Shown piece after piece: positions 17,626 to 26,007 of a DNA stretch of 57,594 nt (its first letter is position 1; every line of letters starts with the position of its first letter). Below the pieces are notes generated by a model. That model was not told where the DNA came from. It did no database searches and saw nothing but the letters and a program-made list of their open reading frames with translations. The translations under genes were made by a program, and so were the position numbers. The stretch is from Bacteroidota bacterium (GTDB lineage: Bacteria > Bacteroidota > Bacteroidia > Bacteroidales > Bacteroidaceae). The stretch is taken from the NCBI GenBank assembly GCA_023425865.1, contig JAFABV010000039.1, forward strand, positions 1 through 57,594. Reading direction: 5' to 3'.

Positions 17626-17646
17626 AGTGTACAACTATTAGACACT
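17626..17646. promoter_or_regulatory. Possible upstream activator site for the sigma-54 regulator
   Basis: An imperfect 21-base palindrome has outer arms AGTGT/ACACT and inner pairs AA/TT. It is centred about 90 bases before the predicted sigma-54 start, the usual position of an enhancer site for NtrC-type activators. No second copy was seen. Confidence 0.35.
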
Positions 17647-17743
17647 TCTGCCTAACAATTGGACAGCTATCACCCGAGATATAAGCTACCGATAAGGAAC
17701 CAAGAAGACTATATGCCGCCTTCTCCTGCGACTCGATGTGAGG

Positions 17744-17786
17744 AAAAAACACAAGCGTCCCACGCTACTGCGGCAGTGCGTGGGAC
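17744..17786 (-). terminator. Terminator after the DUF6169-like gene
   Basis: GTCCCACGC (17757-17765) pairs with GCGTGGGAC (17778-17786), and an inner ACTG/CAGT extends the hairpin. On the minus strand T6 (17744-17749) follows 7 bases after the stem. It separates the two-gene unit at 17807-18462 from the sigma-54 operon. Confidence 0.7.
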
Positions 17787-17806
17787 AGACAAAAAACTCA
17801 TCGGTA

Positions 17807-18307
17807 TCATTCTGGCTTGTCCTGGAAAAAACCTAAGAACTGATCAAAATCTTGTATGATCTGCTTCAGATGCGGATTGTCACACCTTACAATTACAGCA
17901 GCATAGTTGTCCACGCCTTCGGCCGTTATTTTGGAGACCCTGATGGTAAACTTGCCACGGTCCTCATATTCCTTGAACCAGCGCAGAAACAGTCGATCAC
18001 GCATGGCCTGGCGATTGTCGCCAGTCTCACACTGATAGAGAAGAATGTCAGGGTTGCACTCGAAAAACTCCTCGATAACAGCATAAATGGTTTCACGAAG
18101 TTTTCGGTCATTGGGCGAAGGCCTACCATTCTCATTTACGATGCCAAACTCATAGGCACCCTTGCGCCAGATGGTCTGGTCGTCAATAAATCCAATGCGA
18201 TACTGCACACCATATGCGGTCTTAAAACCGTAGGACTGCTTGCCGACGGGCCATACAGAATAAGGTGTTCGCACGTTGAGCCGGTTTAAGTCGAGCGCCT
18301 TCATCAT
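17807..18307 (-). CDS. Conserved Bacteroidetes protein, DUF6169-like
   Basis: 166 aa, soluble, no signal peptide or membrane helix. The central part (YGVQYRIGFIDDQTIW, then AYEFGIVNENGRPSPND and IYAVIEEFFECNPDILLYQC) resembles the DUF6169 family as I remember it; this identification is from memory. The C-terminus ends in an amphipathic helix. It follows a 47-aa gene after 11 bases under one promoter. No catalytic motif is recognisable and the function is unknown. Confidence 0.7.
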   Translation of the reverse strand: MMKALDLNRLNVRTPYSVWPVGKQSYGFKTAYGVQYRIGFIDDQTIWRKGAYEFGIVNENGRPSPNDRKLRETIYAVIEEFFECNPDILLYQCETGDNRQAMRDRLFLRWFKEYEDRGKFTIRVSKITAEGVDNYAAVIVRCDNPHLKQIIQDFDQFLGFFQDKPE

Positions 18308-18318
18308 TCATCGGCTTT

Positions 18319-18462
18319 TCAGGCGTTGGCTGCCTTCAGCTTGGCCAATTCCTTCATCTCGCACTCCGTCTTCTCCACCCACTCGCGCTTACGCTGCTGC
18401 ATCTTGCGCAAAGCCTCTGCAGCTTCTTCTCGATTGCGATATTTCACAGGATCGTAAGTCAT
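18319..18462 (-). CDS. 47-aa charged helical protein, partner of the downstream gene
   Basis: A short ORF starting MTYDPVKYRNREEAAE and ending LAKLKAANA. It is rich in K, R and E with a heptad-like pattern and is predicted to be one long helix. It directly follows a very good promoter (18491-18522) and precedes the DUF6169-like gene by 11 bases, which argues that it is a real gene. The layout (small charged protein, then a roughly 160-aa protein) recalls toxin-antitoxin pairs, but no known toxin fold is visible. Confidence 0.6.
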   Translation of the reverse strand: MTYDPVKYRNREEAAEALRKMQQRKREWVEKTECEMKELAKLKAANA

Positions 18463-18490
18463 ATAAGTACCTCATTATATTGTTCCGCTG

Positions 18491-18522
18491 CAAATATAGC
18501 ATATTACCCTGAAAAAGCCAAA
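18491..18522 (-). promoter_or_regulatory. Promoter of the 47-aa/DUF6169-like unit
   Basis: On the minus strand, TTTG (18522-18519), a 20-base spacer and TATATTTG (18498-18491) match the Bacteroidetes consensus fully. The start is expected near 18484, about 22 bases before the ATG at 18462. Confidence 0.8.
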
Positions 18523-18660
18523 TCTGGGCACGTGATTTTCAAGTTCACCTCATTCCTACTTGGCAAAAAGAGGGGGAAGATGGCAATGGCTTCGCGCAAG
18601 CATGAAGTCACCATGAGGATATGGGCATGACGCCCTCCGACCCACACGCCAACCTGCCCT

Positions 18661-18692
18661 CCAACCCACCAACAAACCAACCCACCAACAAA
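18661..18692. repeat. Two exact tandem copies of a 16-base C/A-rich unit
   Basis: CCAACCCACCAACAAA occurs twice in a row, preceded by degenerate copies from about 18636. The minus strand is G/T-rich (GGTGGGTTGG). It lies in the 351-base non-coding region between the divergent 47-aa gene and the response-regulator gene, just upstream of the latter's promoter. Confidence 0.8.
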
Positions 18693-18715
18693 CCTGTACA
18701 TTTTTTGGACATCCA

Positions 18716-18747
18716 CTTGAATATCATCCGAAAAAAGAATACCTTTG
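18716..18747 (+). promoter_or_regulatory. Promoter of the two-component genes
   Basis: CTTG (18716-18719), 20 bases, TACCTTTG (18740-18747). The -7 box is perfect and the -33 box has one deviation. The start is expected near 18754, leaving a leader of about 60 bases before the ATG at 18814. Confidence 0.75.
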
Positions 18748-18813
18748 CCATATTCAACCCCGACACGCGGTTACGCCCCCACGAGACGGGTTGACTGCAT
18801 ATCACCACACCGT

Positions 18814-20148
<1,335 letters not shown>

Positions 20149-20152
20149 CACG

Positions 20153-21292
20153 ATGAACCTACTCGACATCGCACTGGCACTTGCCCTGCTGGCCGCAGGC
20201 GTGGCATACCTCAGACTGTGGCGGCGTTACCGGCGCAACATCGCGAAGGTGACCTTCATGTTCAATGCCATCGACAATGGCGACTACTCCTTCCGTTTCC
20301 CCGAGGACAACACACTCGGTGAGGAGCAGCTCCTCAACGCCTCGCTCAACCGCGTAAAGGAAATATTGCAGCACGCCCGCAGCGAACAGATGGAACGCGA
20401 GAAGTATTTTGAGCTCATCCTCGACTCGGTAGACACGGGCATTCTGGTGGTAGAGGAGCAACGGGGCATCGTGCTGCGCTGCAACCGGGCGGCACTCGAC
20501 ATGCTGCAGACGCCAACCGTGACACACATTAACCAGGTGAAGCAACGCCTCGAACGCTTTGCCACGCGCGAGACCCACACCGTGCTCCAGCAAAGACGCG
20601 TGCGCATCATCGCCTTCAGCGACATCGAGGGCGAGCTCGACAACCAGGAGATCGACAGCTGGGTGAAGCTCATCAGGGTGCTCACCCACGAGATCATGAA
20701 CGCCGTGACGCCCATCATATCGCTCAGCGACACGCTGCGCACCCATGCCCAAGGCGAACAGCGCACGGCGCTCGAGGTGATCAGCCAGACGGGCAAGGAC
20801 CTCATACGCTTCATCGACAGCTACCGCACACTTACCCACGTGCCCACGCCCTCGCCACAGCTCTTCTACGTCAAGCCCTTCGTGGAGCGCATGGCCAGCC
20901 TGGCCGCCCCGATGCTCAAGGACGGGGTGCGCTTGGAGCTGCACACCACCCCCGACGACCTACTGGTGTATGCCGACGAGAGTCTGGTGAGCCGCGTGAT
21001 GACCAACCTGCTGAAAAACGCTGCCGAGGCGGTGGACGAGGGCGGCGAGATCACGGTGCATGCCTACACCAACGCCCACGAGGCCGTGACCATCGACGTG
21101 AGCAACGACGGAGAACCCATACCCGACGACGTGGCGGCTCACATCTTCGTGCCCTTCTTCACCACCAAGAGCCAGGGCAGCGGCATCGGACTGTCGGTGT
21201 CGAGACAGATCATGCGGGCGAGCAACGGGTCGCTGGTGCTGGTCAGCGACACGGCGAAGCGGCTCACCACCTTCAGGCTCACCTTCAACTGA
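20153..21292 (+). CDS. Membrane-anchored sensor histidine kinase
   Basis: 379 aa. A single N-terminal hydrophobic helix (about 2-21) is followed by a cytoplasmic HAMP/PAS-like region (about 35-125), the H-box LTHEIMNAVTPI with phospho-acceptor His179, and a HATPase_c domain (N-box LLKNAAEAVDEGG, G-box GSGIGLSVSRQIM). There is no periplasmic sensing domain, so the signal is likely membrane or cytoplasmic. The operon with an NtrC-type regulator implies phosphotransfer to Asp54 of that protein. Confidence 0.94.
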   Translation: MNLLDIALALALLAAGVAYLRLWRRYRRNIAKVTFMFNAIDNGDYSFRFPEDNTLGEEQLLNASLNRVKEILQHARSEQMEREKYFELILDSVDTGILVVEEQRGIVLRCNRAALDMLQTPTVTHINQVKQRLERFATRETHTVLQQRRVRIIAFSDIEGELDNQEIDSWVKLIRVLTHEIMNAVTPIISLSDTLRTHAQGEQRTALEVISQTGKDLIRFIDSYRTLTHVPTPSPQLFYVKPFVERMASLAAPMLKDGVRLELHTTPDDLLVYADESLVSRVMTNLLKNAAEAVDEGGEITVHAYTNAHEAVTIDVSNDGEPIPDDVAAHIFVPFFTTKSQGSGIGLSVSRQIMRASNGSLVLVSDTAKRLTTFRLTFN

Positions 21293-21341
21293 GCCGCCAT
21301 CGGCCCCTGCCCCACCCGTCGGCGGCACACCCCAAAAACGA

Positions 21342-21389
21342 CCGGTGCCCCACGATAGCACAAACGGCTATCGTGGGGCACTGGCTTTT
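21342..21389. terminator. Bidirectional terminator between kinase gene and queF
   Basis: An 18-bp stem (21342-21359 with 21367-21384, one G-T pair, 7-base loop) is followed by CTTTT on the plus strand and, across the CGGTCG step, by TTTTT on the minus strand. It serves both convergent genes. Confidence 0.85.
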
Positions 21390-21410
21390 AGGGCATATCC
21401 GCACGCAGGC

Positions 21411-21872
21411 TTACTGCCGCTCCCAGAGACGCTTTGTGGCCATCTCCTCGTAACGGGTGCCGGGCCGACCGTAGTTGGCGTAGGGGTGGATGCTGATGCC
21501 TCCGCGCGGCGTGAAGAGCCCGGTGACCTCGATATACTTGGGGTCCATGAGGCGCACAAGGTCTTTCATGATGATGTTGACACAGTCTTCGTGAAAGTCG
21601 CCGTGGTTGCGGAAACTGAAGAGGTAGAGCTTGAGGCTCTTGCTCTCTACCATGCGCTCGCCGGGAATATAGCTGATGACGATCTCGGCAAAGTCGGGCT
21701 GGCCGGTGATGGGACACAGCGAAGTGAACTCGGGACAGTTGAACCGCACCCAGTAGTCGTTGTCGGGATGCTTGTTGACAAAGGTCTCGAGCACCTCGGG
21801 GGCATAGTCACTTCTGTATTGGGTCTTGGCACCTAATGCCTGTAGACCGTCTTGCGTTCTGTCTGCTGACAT
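21411..21872 (-). CDS. queF: NADPH-dependent 7-cyano-7-deazaguanine reductase (QueF)
   Basis: 153 aa, the size of the short (type I) QueF. It reduces preQ0 to preQ1 in queuosine synthesis. The active-site cysteine is in SLCPITGQPDF, and the QueF motif ESKSLKLYLFSFR with NHGDFHEDC contributes substrate and NADPH binding. The gene begins 4 bases after the stop of the precursor transporter, so the two are one transcription unit. Confidence 0.95.
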   Translation of the reverse strand: MSADRTQDGLQALGAKTQYRSDYAPEVLETFVNKHPDNDYWVRFNCPEFTSLCPITGQPDFAEIVISYIPGERMVESKSLKLYLFSFRNHGDFHEDCVNIIMKDLVRLMDPKYIEVTGLFTPRGGISIHPYANYGRPGTRYEEMATKRLWERQ

Positions 21873-21876
21873 CGTC

Positions 21877-22566
21877 TTATCCTAAGTTAAAGATTTTCCA
21901 GATGTTATAGCTAATGCCTTCGTCAAAGACATCCTCACCCTCGTGCGCCTTCAGCGCCTTCACGATACGGATGGTAATGGGCAGTGCCACCACCTCGTAG
22001 GCGGTCTTGAGGATTACTTGCCACAGCATGAGCCAAGGCAACTCGCTGGCAGGTACCACGCCCGCCAAGGCCAACGGGAAGAAGATGATAGAGTCGCAGG
22101 TCTCGCCGGCAAGCGTACTCAGGATGGCACGGGCCGAGAAATGGCGGCCGCCATCGTGGAGTTTCATGCGACTCATGATATAGGCATTGACAAAGCTACC
22201 CACGACAAATGCCACGAAAGACGCCAAAGCAATGCGAGGTGCCAAGCCGAAGATGGCATGAAAACCAGCCTCATTGTTCCAATAAGGCGCGCCAGGAATG
22301 GCATCGCAGAGGGCGCCCAAGGCCACGAAGAAGAAATTCATTAAGAATCCGGTCCAGATGAGCAGTCGAGCCTTACGAAATCCCCATACCTCGCACACGC
22401 AATCGTTGATGATATACGATATAGGAAAGACTATCAAACCGCCCGTGAGACTAATAGGACCTACTGCTATTTGCTTTGTTTCGAGTACGTTTGCCGCAAT
22501 GAGGCAGACGCAAAAGAGGATGCTGAAAAGCATAAACAGCACACTCACGCTTTGTTTCTGATGCAT
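21877..22566 (-). CDS. yhhQ: Queuosine precursor transporter (YhhQ family)
   Basis: 229 aa from the ATG at 22566; a longer frame to 22620 would start inside the promoter. About six membrane helices. The family motifs are visible: SYIINDCVCEVWGFRKAR, FVVGSFVNAYIMSRMK and RAILSTLAGETCDSIIFF. YhhQ proteins import preQ0/preQ1. Pairing with queF suggests that imported preQ0 is reduced in the same cell. Confidence 0.92.
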   Translation of the reverse strand: MHQKQSVSVLFMLFSILFCVCLIAANVLETKQIAVGPISLTGGLIVFPISYIINDCVCEVWGFRKARLLIWTGFLMNFFFVALGALCDAIPGAPYWNNEAGFHAIFGLAPRIALASFVAFVVGSFVNAYIMSRMKLHDGGRHFSARAILSTLAGETCDSIIFFPLALAGVVPASELPWLMLWQVILKTAYEVVALPITIRIVKALKAHEGEDVFDEGISYNIWKIFNLG

Positions 22567-22609
22567 ATTCTTGTTTTTAAAGAGGTTTACCAAGCACTCT
22601 ATTCGCCTG

Positions 22610-22617
22610 CAAAGGTA
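22610..22617 (-). promoter_or_regulatory. -7 box of the yhhQ-queF unit
   Basis: The minus strand reads TACCTTTG, a perfect Bacteroidetes -7 box about 45 bases before the ATG. No clear TTTG lies at the right distance upstream, so the -33 box is weak or absent. Confidence 0.6.
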
Positions 22618-22796
22618 CACATTATTCCCGAGAAACAGGCCGGTGGGAATAAAAAAGGTGATTACGAAAAAACAGGCAGTTGGCTACAGCGCCCCACAGT
22701 CGACGGCCACATGGGTCGGGCAATGCCCTTCGGCACGCCCATGGCCCTGCCTTTCGAGGCTATGCTACAGAGCCGTTGAGCGTATGAAATGCAAAC

Positions 22797-22837
22797 AAAA
22801 ATAGCCTGCTGCCGTGACACGTCACAATCAGCAGGCT
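22797..22837 (-). terminator. Terminator of the CaCA antiporter gene
   Basis: AGCCTGCTG (22803-22811) pairs with CAGCAGGCT (22829-22837). On the minus strand the stem is followed by ATTTTTGTTT. The gap from here to 22610 holds no gene. Confidence 0.85.
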
Positions 22838-22873
22838 TATAGCTAAGGTGCGCAAAGGCGACCTGAAACACTG

Positions 22874-23866
22874 TTACGCCCCCATATACGGCATGAGCAA
22901 CCAAACGAGGTAGCCAATAAATGACAAGGTCAGAAAGGCACCTTCCCATCGCTCGATGCGATAACGGGTGAAAGAGAACAGCCAGAGCAGAATCATGGCC
23001 ACTATCATCACCGTGAGGTCGACCTGCGTGATGCCCTGCATGGCCATGGGAGACACCAAACCGGTAACGCCAAGTATCATGAGGATATTGAACACGTTGC
23101 TGCCCAACACATTGCCGATGGCAATGCCACTGTTGCCCTTCAGCGCAGCCACCACACTCGTGGCCAACTCGGGCAGTGAGGTGCCGCAAGCCACGATGGT
23201 GAGACCGATGACCGCCTCGCTGACGCCCAACGAACGGGCTATGGCTGAGGCATTGTCGACAAATACACTGGAACCCAAGATGAGCAGAGCCAGTCCTACG
23301 ATCACCAACACTATGCCCTTGACGACCTTCATGGGCGCAACAGCCTTTTCCTCAGACACCGATTCAGCGTCGGGCTGCTCCTCTTGCCCACTCCTGAGGG
23401 TGAAATACATGTAGACTACAAACAGCCCGAACATGATAGCGGCATCAACGCGACTGATATGAGAGTCGAGACACATCAAGAGTAAGGTGATGGAAGCTAT
23501 CATGGCAAACGGAATATCCTTGCGCACTGTGCCCTTGAGGATGGAGATGGGTGCCACCATGGCCGCACAGCCCACTATCGCCAAGGCATTGAAGATATTG
23601 CTACCCACGATATTGCCCACTGCCAGGTCGGGAGTGTCGTTGATGGCTGATACCAGACTGACAAAAAACTCGGGCATCGACGTGCCCATGGCAACAATGG
23701 TAAGACCAATGACAATCTGCGGAATGCCCATGCGCTCGGCAAGGCCCACGGCACCCTGAGTGAGCAGACTGGCACCCCACATCACGATGGCAATGCTAAC
23801 AATAAGTACAACGACCTGCAACCACATCTGCGCAGGCACCATGGAAAAAAGAAGTAACGTATTCAT
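22874..23866 (-). CDS. Calcium/sodium antiporter, CaCA family (YrbG-like)
   Basis: 330 aa from the ATG at 23866; the longer open frame would start upstream of the -7 box. Ten membrane segments in two homologous halves, with alpha repeats GTSMPEFFVSLVSA and GTSLPELATSVVAA holding the ion-binding glutamates. A short acidic loop (PDAESVSEEK) joins the halves. It exchanges Ca2+ for Na+ or H+ across the inner membrane. Confidence 0.93.
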   Translation of the reverse strand: MNTLLLFSMVPAQMWLQVVVLIVSIAIVMWGASLLTQGAVGLAERMGIPQIVIGLTIVAMGTSMPEFFVSLVSAINDTPDLAVGNIVGSNIFNALAIVGCAAMVAPISILKGTVRKDIPFAMIASITLLLMCLDSHISRVDAAIMFGLFVVYMYFTLRSGQEEQPDAESVSEEKAVAPMKVVKGIVLVIVGLALLILGSSVFVDNASAIARSLGVSEAVIGLTIVACGTSLPELATSVVAALKGNSGIAIGNVLGSNVFNILMILGVTGLVSPMAMQGITQVDLTVMIVAMILLWLFSFTRYRIERWEGAFLTLSFIGYLVWLLMPYMGA

Positions 23867-23898
23867 GAATGAAAATTGCGAATAATCTTTGTAGGCTG

Positions 23899-23906
23899 CA
23901 AAGTTA
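23899..23906 (-). promoter_or_regulatory. -7 box of the CaCA antiporter gene
   Basis: The minus strand reads TAACTTTG, about 33 bases before the ATG at 23866. It lies only 3 bases past the T-run of the hsp20 terminator, so the terminator and promoter are nearly fused. The -33 box is unclear. Confidence 0.55.
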
Positions 23907-23909
23907 CAC

Positions 23910-23940
23910 AAAAAGCCCCGAACATTCACATGCTCGGGGC
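23910..23940 (-). terminator. Terminator of hsp20
   Basis: GCCCCGA (23915-23921) pairs with TCGGGGC (23934-23940) around a 12-base loop with inner complementarity. Five Ts follow on the minus strand (23914-23910). Confidence 0.8.
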
Positions 23941-23997
23941 CAAAATTCTAACAATCACACAATTATAAATCTATCATACTGAATGGGTGGCACCCTG

Positions 23998-24411
23998 TTA
24001 GGATACCGTAATGGAGCGTACCACCTGGTCTTCCACCTTGTTGAGCTTGGGCAGCTCTATCGTGAGCACGCCATCAGCTACACGAGCTGTAATCTGCTGC
24101 TTGTCGACATCCTCTGGGAGAATCAGCGTCTGCTCAAACTTAGCGTAAGAAAACTCGCGACGCAGATAGTGCGTCTCTTCTTCTTTCACGTTCTGCTGGC
24201 GCTCCATCTTGATGGCAAGGTCGCCGTCGGCATTCACGTTAACACTGAAGTCCTCCTTTCTAAGGCCCGGTGCTGCAAGTTCTACACGATACTGTTGCTT
24301 GTTCTCCAAAACGTTGATGGCAGGTGCCGTTACATTGGTGCGGGGCATATTACTTGTGTTGAAGAAATCATTGAAGATCTCTGGAAACCAACTATTACGT
24401 GTGTACATCAT
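23998..24411 (-). CDS. Small heat-shock protein, Hsp20 family
   Basis: 137 aa from the ATG at 24411, chosen for the strong GAGGAG Shine-Dalgarno 7 bases upstream; the open frame extends further but through repeat sequence. The alpha-crystallin domain runs from about 35 to 135, with the motif LAAPGLRKEDFSV and the usual ending VADGVLTIELPK. It is an ATP-independent holdase chaperone in the cytoplasm. Tandem repeats upstream may carry its control. Confidence 0.94.
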   Translation of the reverse strand: MMYTRNSWFPEIFNDFFNTSNMPRTNVTAPAINVLENKQQYRVELAAPGLRKEDFSVNVNADGDLAIKMERQQNVKEEETHYLRREFSYAKFEQTLILPEDVDKQQITARVADGVLTIELPKLNKVEDQVVRSITVS

Positions 24412-24492
24412 AATGAACTCCTCTCTTTTATATGGTTTATGTTTAATGTTTACACCCATGAATATACAACCTTTGTGCCGAGAGGCAATGTG

Positions 24493-24530
24493 TGTCATAT
24501 TGACAAAACTTAATGCCATTTTGACAAAAC
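24493..24530. repeat. Two direct 17-base repeats upstream of hsp20
   Basis: TGyCATwTTGACAAAAC occurs at 24493-24509 and 24514-24530, a period of 21 bases (two helical turns), with 15 of 17 bases identical. They lie about 80-120 bases before the hsp20 start and include several TTTTGTC elements on the minus strand. A regulator site or part of the promoter is likely. Confidence 0.65.
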
Positions 24531-24627
24531 AAGGAATTGTTCACCCCCTGCCCTATCCCATTCGGCAATGTGAAACACAGGAGAAAGACAAGCCTAACGA
24601 TAGTTTTCACACCAGCACGAGGGACAT

Positions 24628-24788
24628 TGCGTCTCATGCTTCGGGTAATAGCACGAAATGGTTCTATATAAAAGCATAGAATGGTTCTATATAAAAGCAT
24701 AGCATGGTTCTATATAAAAGCACGAAATGGTTCTGTATAGAACCATGGGATGGTTTTATATAGAAGCATAGAACGCTTTGGGTAACGT
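24628..24788. repeat. 23-base tandem repeat array, locus 1
   Basis: Five consecutive 23-base units at 24651-24673, 24674-24696, 24697-24719, 24720-24742 and 24743-24765 share the core ATGGTTCTATATAAAA; a degenerate unit flanks each side, reading TTCGGGTAA (left) and TTTGGGTAA (right) in the core. Nine bases of each unit vary. The core resembles the dyad TTCTATATAGAA. It is non-coding, between hsp20 and the DUF5606 gene (both minus strand). The same family occurs at 45079-45193. Confidence 0.85.
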
Positions 24789-24911
24789 CATCATGGCCCG
24801 GGGCAGGTTATTGGGTGTGACAAGGCCCACAAAGGACAGCCTTAAGCATGCGAAACGCACTCGGAGAAGCCCATAGAGCTCCACTCCCCACATGCGAAGC
24901 GGGGCTCATAA
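24789..24911. other. Non-coding stretch after the repeat array
   Basis: GC-rich sequence between the 23-base array and the DUF5606-gene terminator. No open frame with a credible start was seen. It contains only short self-complementary pieces and nothing that can be named. Confidence 0.5.
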
Positions 24912-24944
24912 CAAAAAAAACTGCACCCCCGAACAGGATGCAGT
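24912..24944 (-). terminator. Terminator of the nusB-yajC-coaE-DUF5606 run
   Basis: ACTGCACCC (24920-24928) pairs with GGATGCAGT (24936-24944), with one G-T pair. On the minus strand the stem is followed by eight or nine Ts. Confidence 0.9.
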
Positions 24945-24977
24945 CTAAAGCTAAGTGGCTAATTTGTTCTCTGCTGA

Positions 24978-25436
24978 CTACTCGGCACCTTCAGCGCCGT
25001 CGTTGAGACGGTCGTCAATATTGTCTCCTTCTGTCGGAGCCAGCACAGCCTTGAAGTCGGTATAGCCGTTTTTCACCAAGATATTATACCATTGCAGCAA
25101 CTTCTTGATGTCGCTGTCGTGTACACGATCTTGGTCGAAATTGGGCAGCACCTCTGCGAAATAAGCGCGCAACTCCTTGCCCGAGCACTTCTTATAGTCG
25201 ATTGAAGCCTCTTTGGAGTCTTCTTTCTTGCCGACACTGGTGAGCACCTCCCAAAGGGCAACGTCTTCTGCGTCGGTGTACATAGCGATATCGGCCAGAC
25301 TGGTCACACGGTCGGTGGCAAAAGCAGGGATACGACGGCGCTGCTCGTCGATAGACTCAACGATGAGTGTACCCTTACCCCTTGAAACCAGCTTATAGAG
25401 CCCTGGCTTACCGGCTATTGAAAGAATTGTTTCCAT
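24978..25436 (-). CDS. DUF5606 family protein
   Basis: 152 aa, soluble. The opening METILSIAGKPGLYKLVSRGKG and the SLADIAMYTD segment are characteristic of this Bacteroidetes family, whose function is unknown. A helical middle part is followed by an acidic C-terminal tail (EGDNIDDRLNDGAEGAE). It overlaps the 3' end of coaE by 29 bases, so it is translated from the same mRNA. Confidence 0.85.
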   Translation of the reverse strand: METILSIAGKPGLYKLVSRGKGTLIVESIDEQRRRIPAFATDRVTSLADIAMYTDAEDVALWEVLTSVGKKEDSKEASIDYKKCSGKELRAYFAEVLPNFDQDRVHDSDIKKLLQWYNILVKNGYTDFKAVLAPTEGDNIDDRLNDGAEGAE

Positions 25437-26007
25437 TTCTATTGTTGTATAATTGGTTTATAATATCGTTTATCTGATGATTGAGGTCTTTTTGCCCATC
25501 ATTGTCAATGACGTACTGGCACCTACGCGCTACTTCCTCTTGCGACATCTGTACCCCTATCCACGCCAAGGCCTGTTCGCGGTTGATGCGGTCGCGCGAC
25601 ATGACACGCTGTATGCGCACCTCAAGCGGTGCCGTGACACAGACAATCACATCGAAAGACAACCGCTTGTCAAAGCCGCTCTCAAAAAGGATGGCGCTCT
25701 CAAGCCATTCGAGGCCGCTCTCCAGATAGTCGCGCGCCACGGCGGGGTGTACCACGTCGTTGACAGCCTGCTTGTGTTGCTCGGAACTTAGCAAGAATTG
25801 CGCGAGCACAGATTTCTGTAAAGCACCGTCGAGATACACCTCGGGGCCTACCAAGGCTTGCAACTGCATCTTCAGTTGGGCGTCTTCGCGCATGAGCCGC
25901 TTGGCTGCGGCGTCGCAGTCGTAGACGCTGATGCCACGACCACCGAGCAGCTCACTCACATAACTCTTGCCGCTCCCAATGCCTCCGGTAATCGCAACAT
26001 GCCTCAT
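25408..26007 (-). CDS. coaE: Dephospho-CoA kinase
   Basis: 199 aa. It phosphorylates dephospho-CoA in the last step of coenzyme A synthesis. The P-loop GGIGSGKS is at residues 8-15, followed by DCDAAAKRLM and, in the C-terminal half, the lid/arginine region SRDRINREQALAW. The start codon overlaps the stop of the YbbR gene (ATGA). The C-terminal tail (NNRNGNNSFNSR) is low-complexity. Confidence 0.93.
   Translation of the reverse strand: MRHVAITGGIGSGKSYVSELLGGRGISVYDCDAAAKRLMREDAQLKMQLQALVGPEVYLDGALQKSVLAQFLLSSEQHKQAVNDVVHPAVARDYLESGLEWLESAILFESGFDKRLSFDVIVCVTAPLEVRIQRVMSRDRINREQALAWIGVQMSQEEVARRCQYVIDNDGQKDLNHQINDIINQLYNNRNGNNSFNSR

Noticed and set aside
18581..18596. Sigma-54-like sequence TGGCAATGGCTTCGCG upstream of the response regulator
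   Set aside because: It has three mismatches including the -24 side, lies more than 200 bases before the gene, and a better Bacteroidetes promoter is present at 18716-18747.
22567..22609. Possible preQ1 riboswitch in the short yhhQ leader
   Set aside because: A CTTG/CAAG stem and an A-rich stretch are present, but the preQ1 hairpin with its C-rich loop and tail pseudoknot could not be drawn, and the leader is under 45 bases.
24443..24700. 85-codon minus-strand ORF upstream of hsp20
   Set aside because: It crosses the direct repeats and the 23-base array, with unusual composition and no start signals.
24628..24788. CRISPR-like array
   Set aside because: Units of 23 bases follow each other without unique spacers and no cas genes are in the window.
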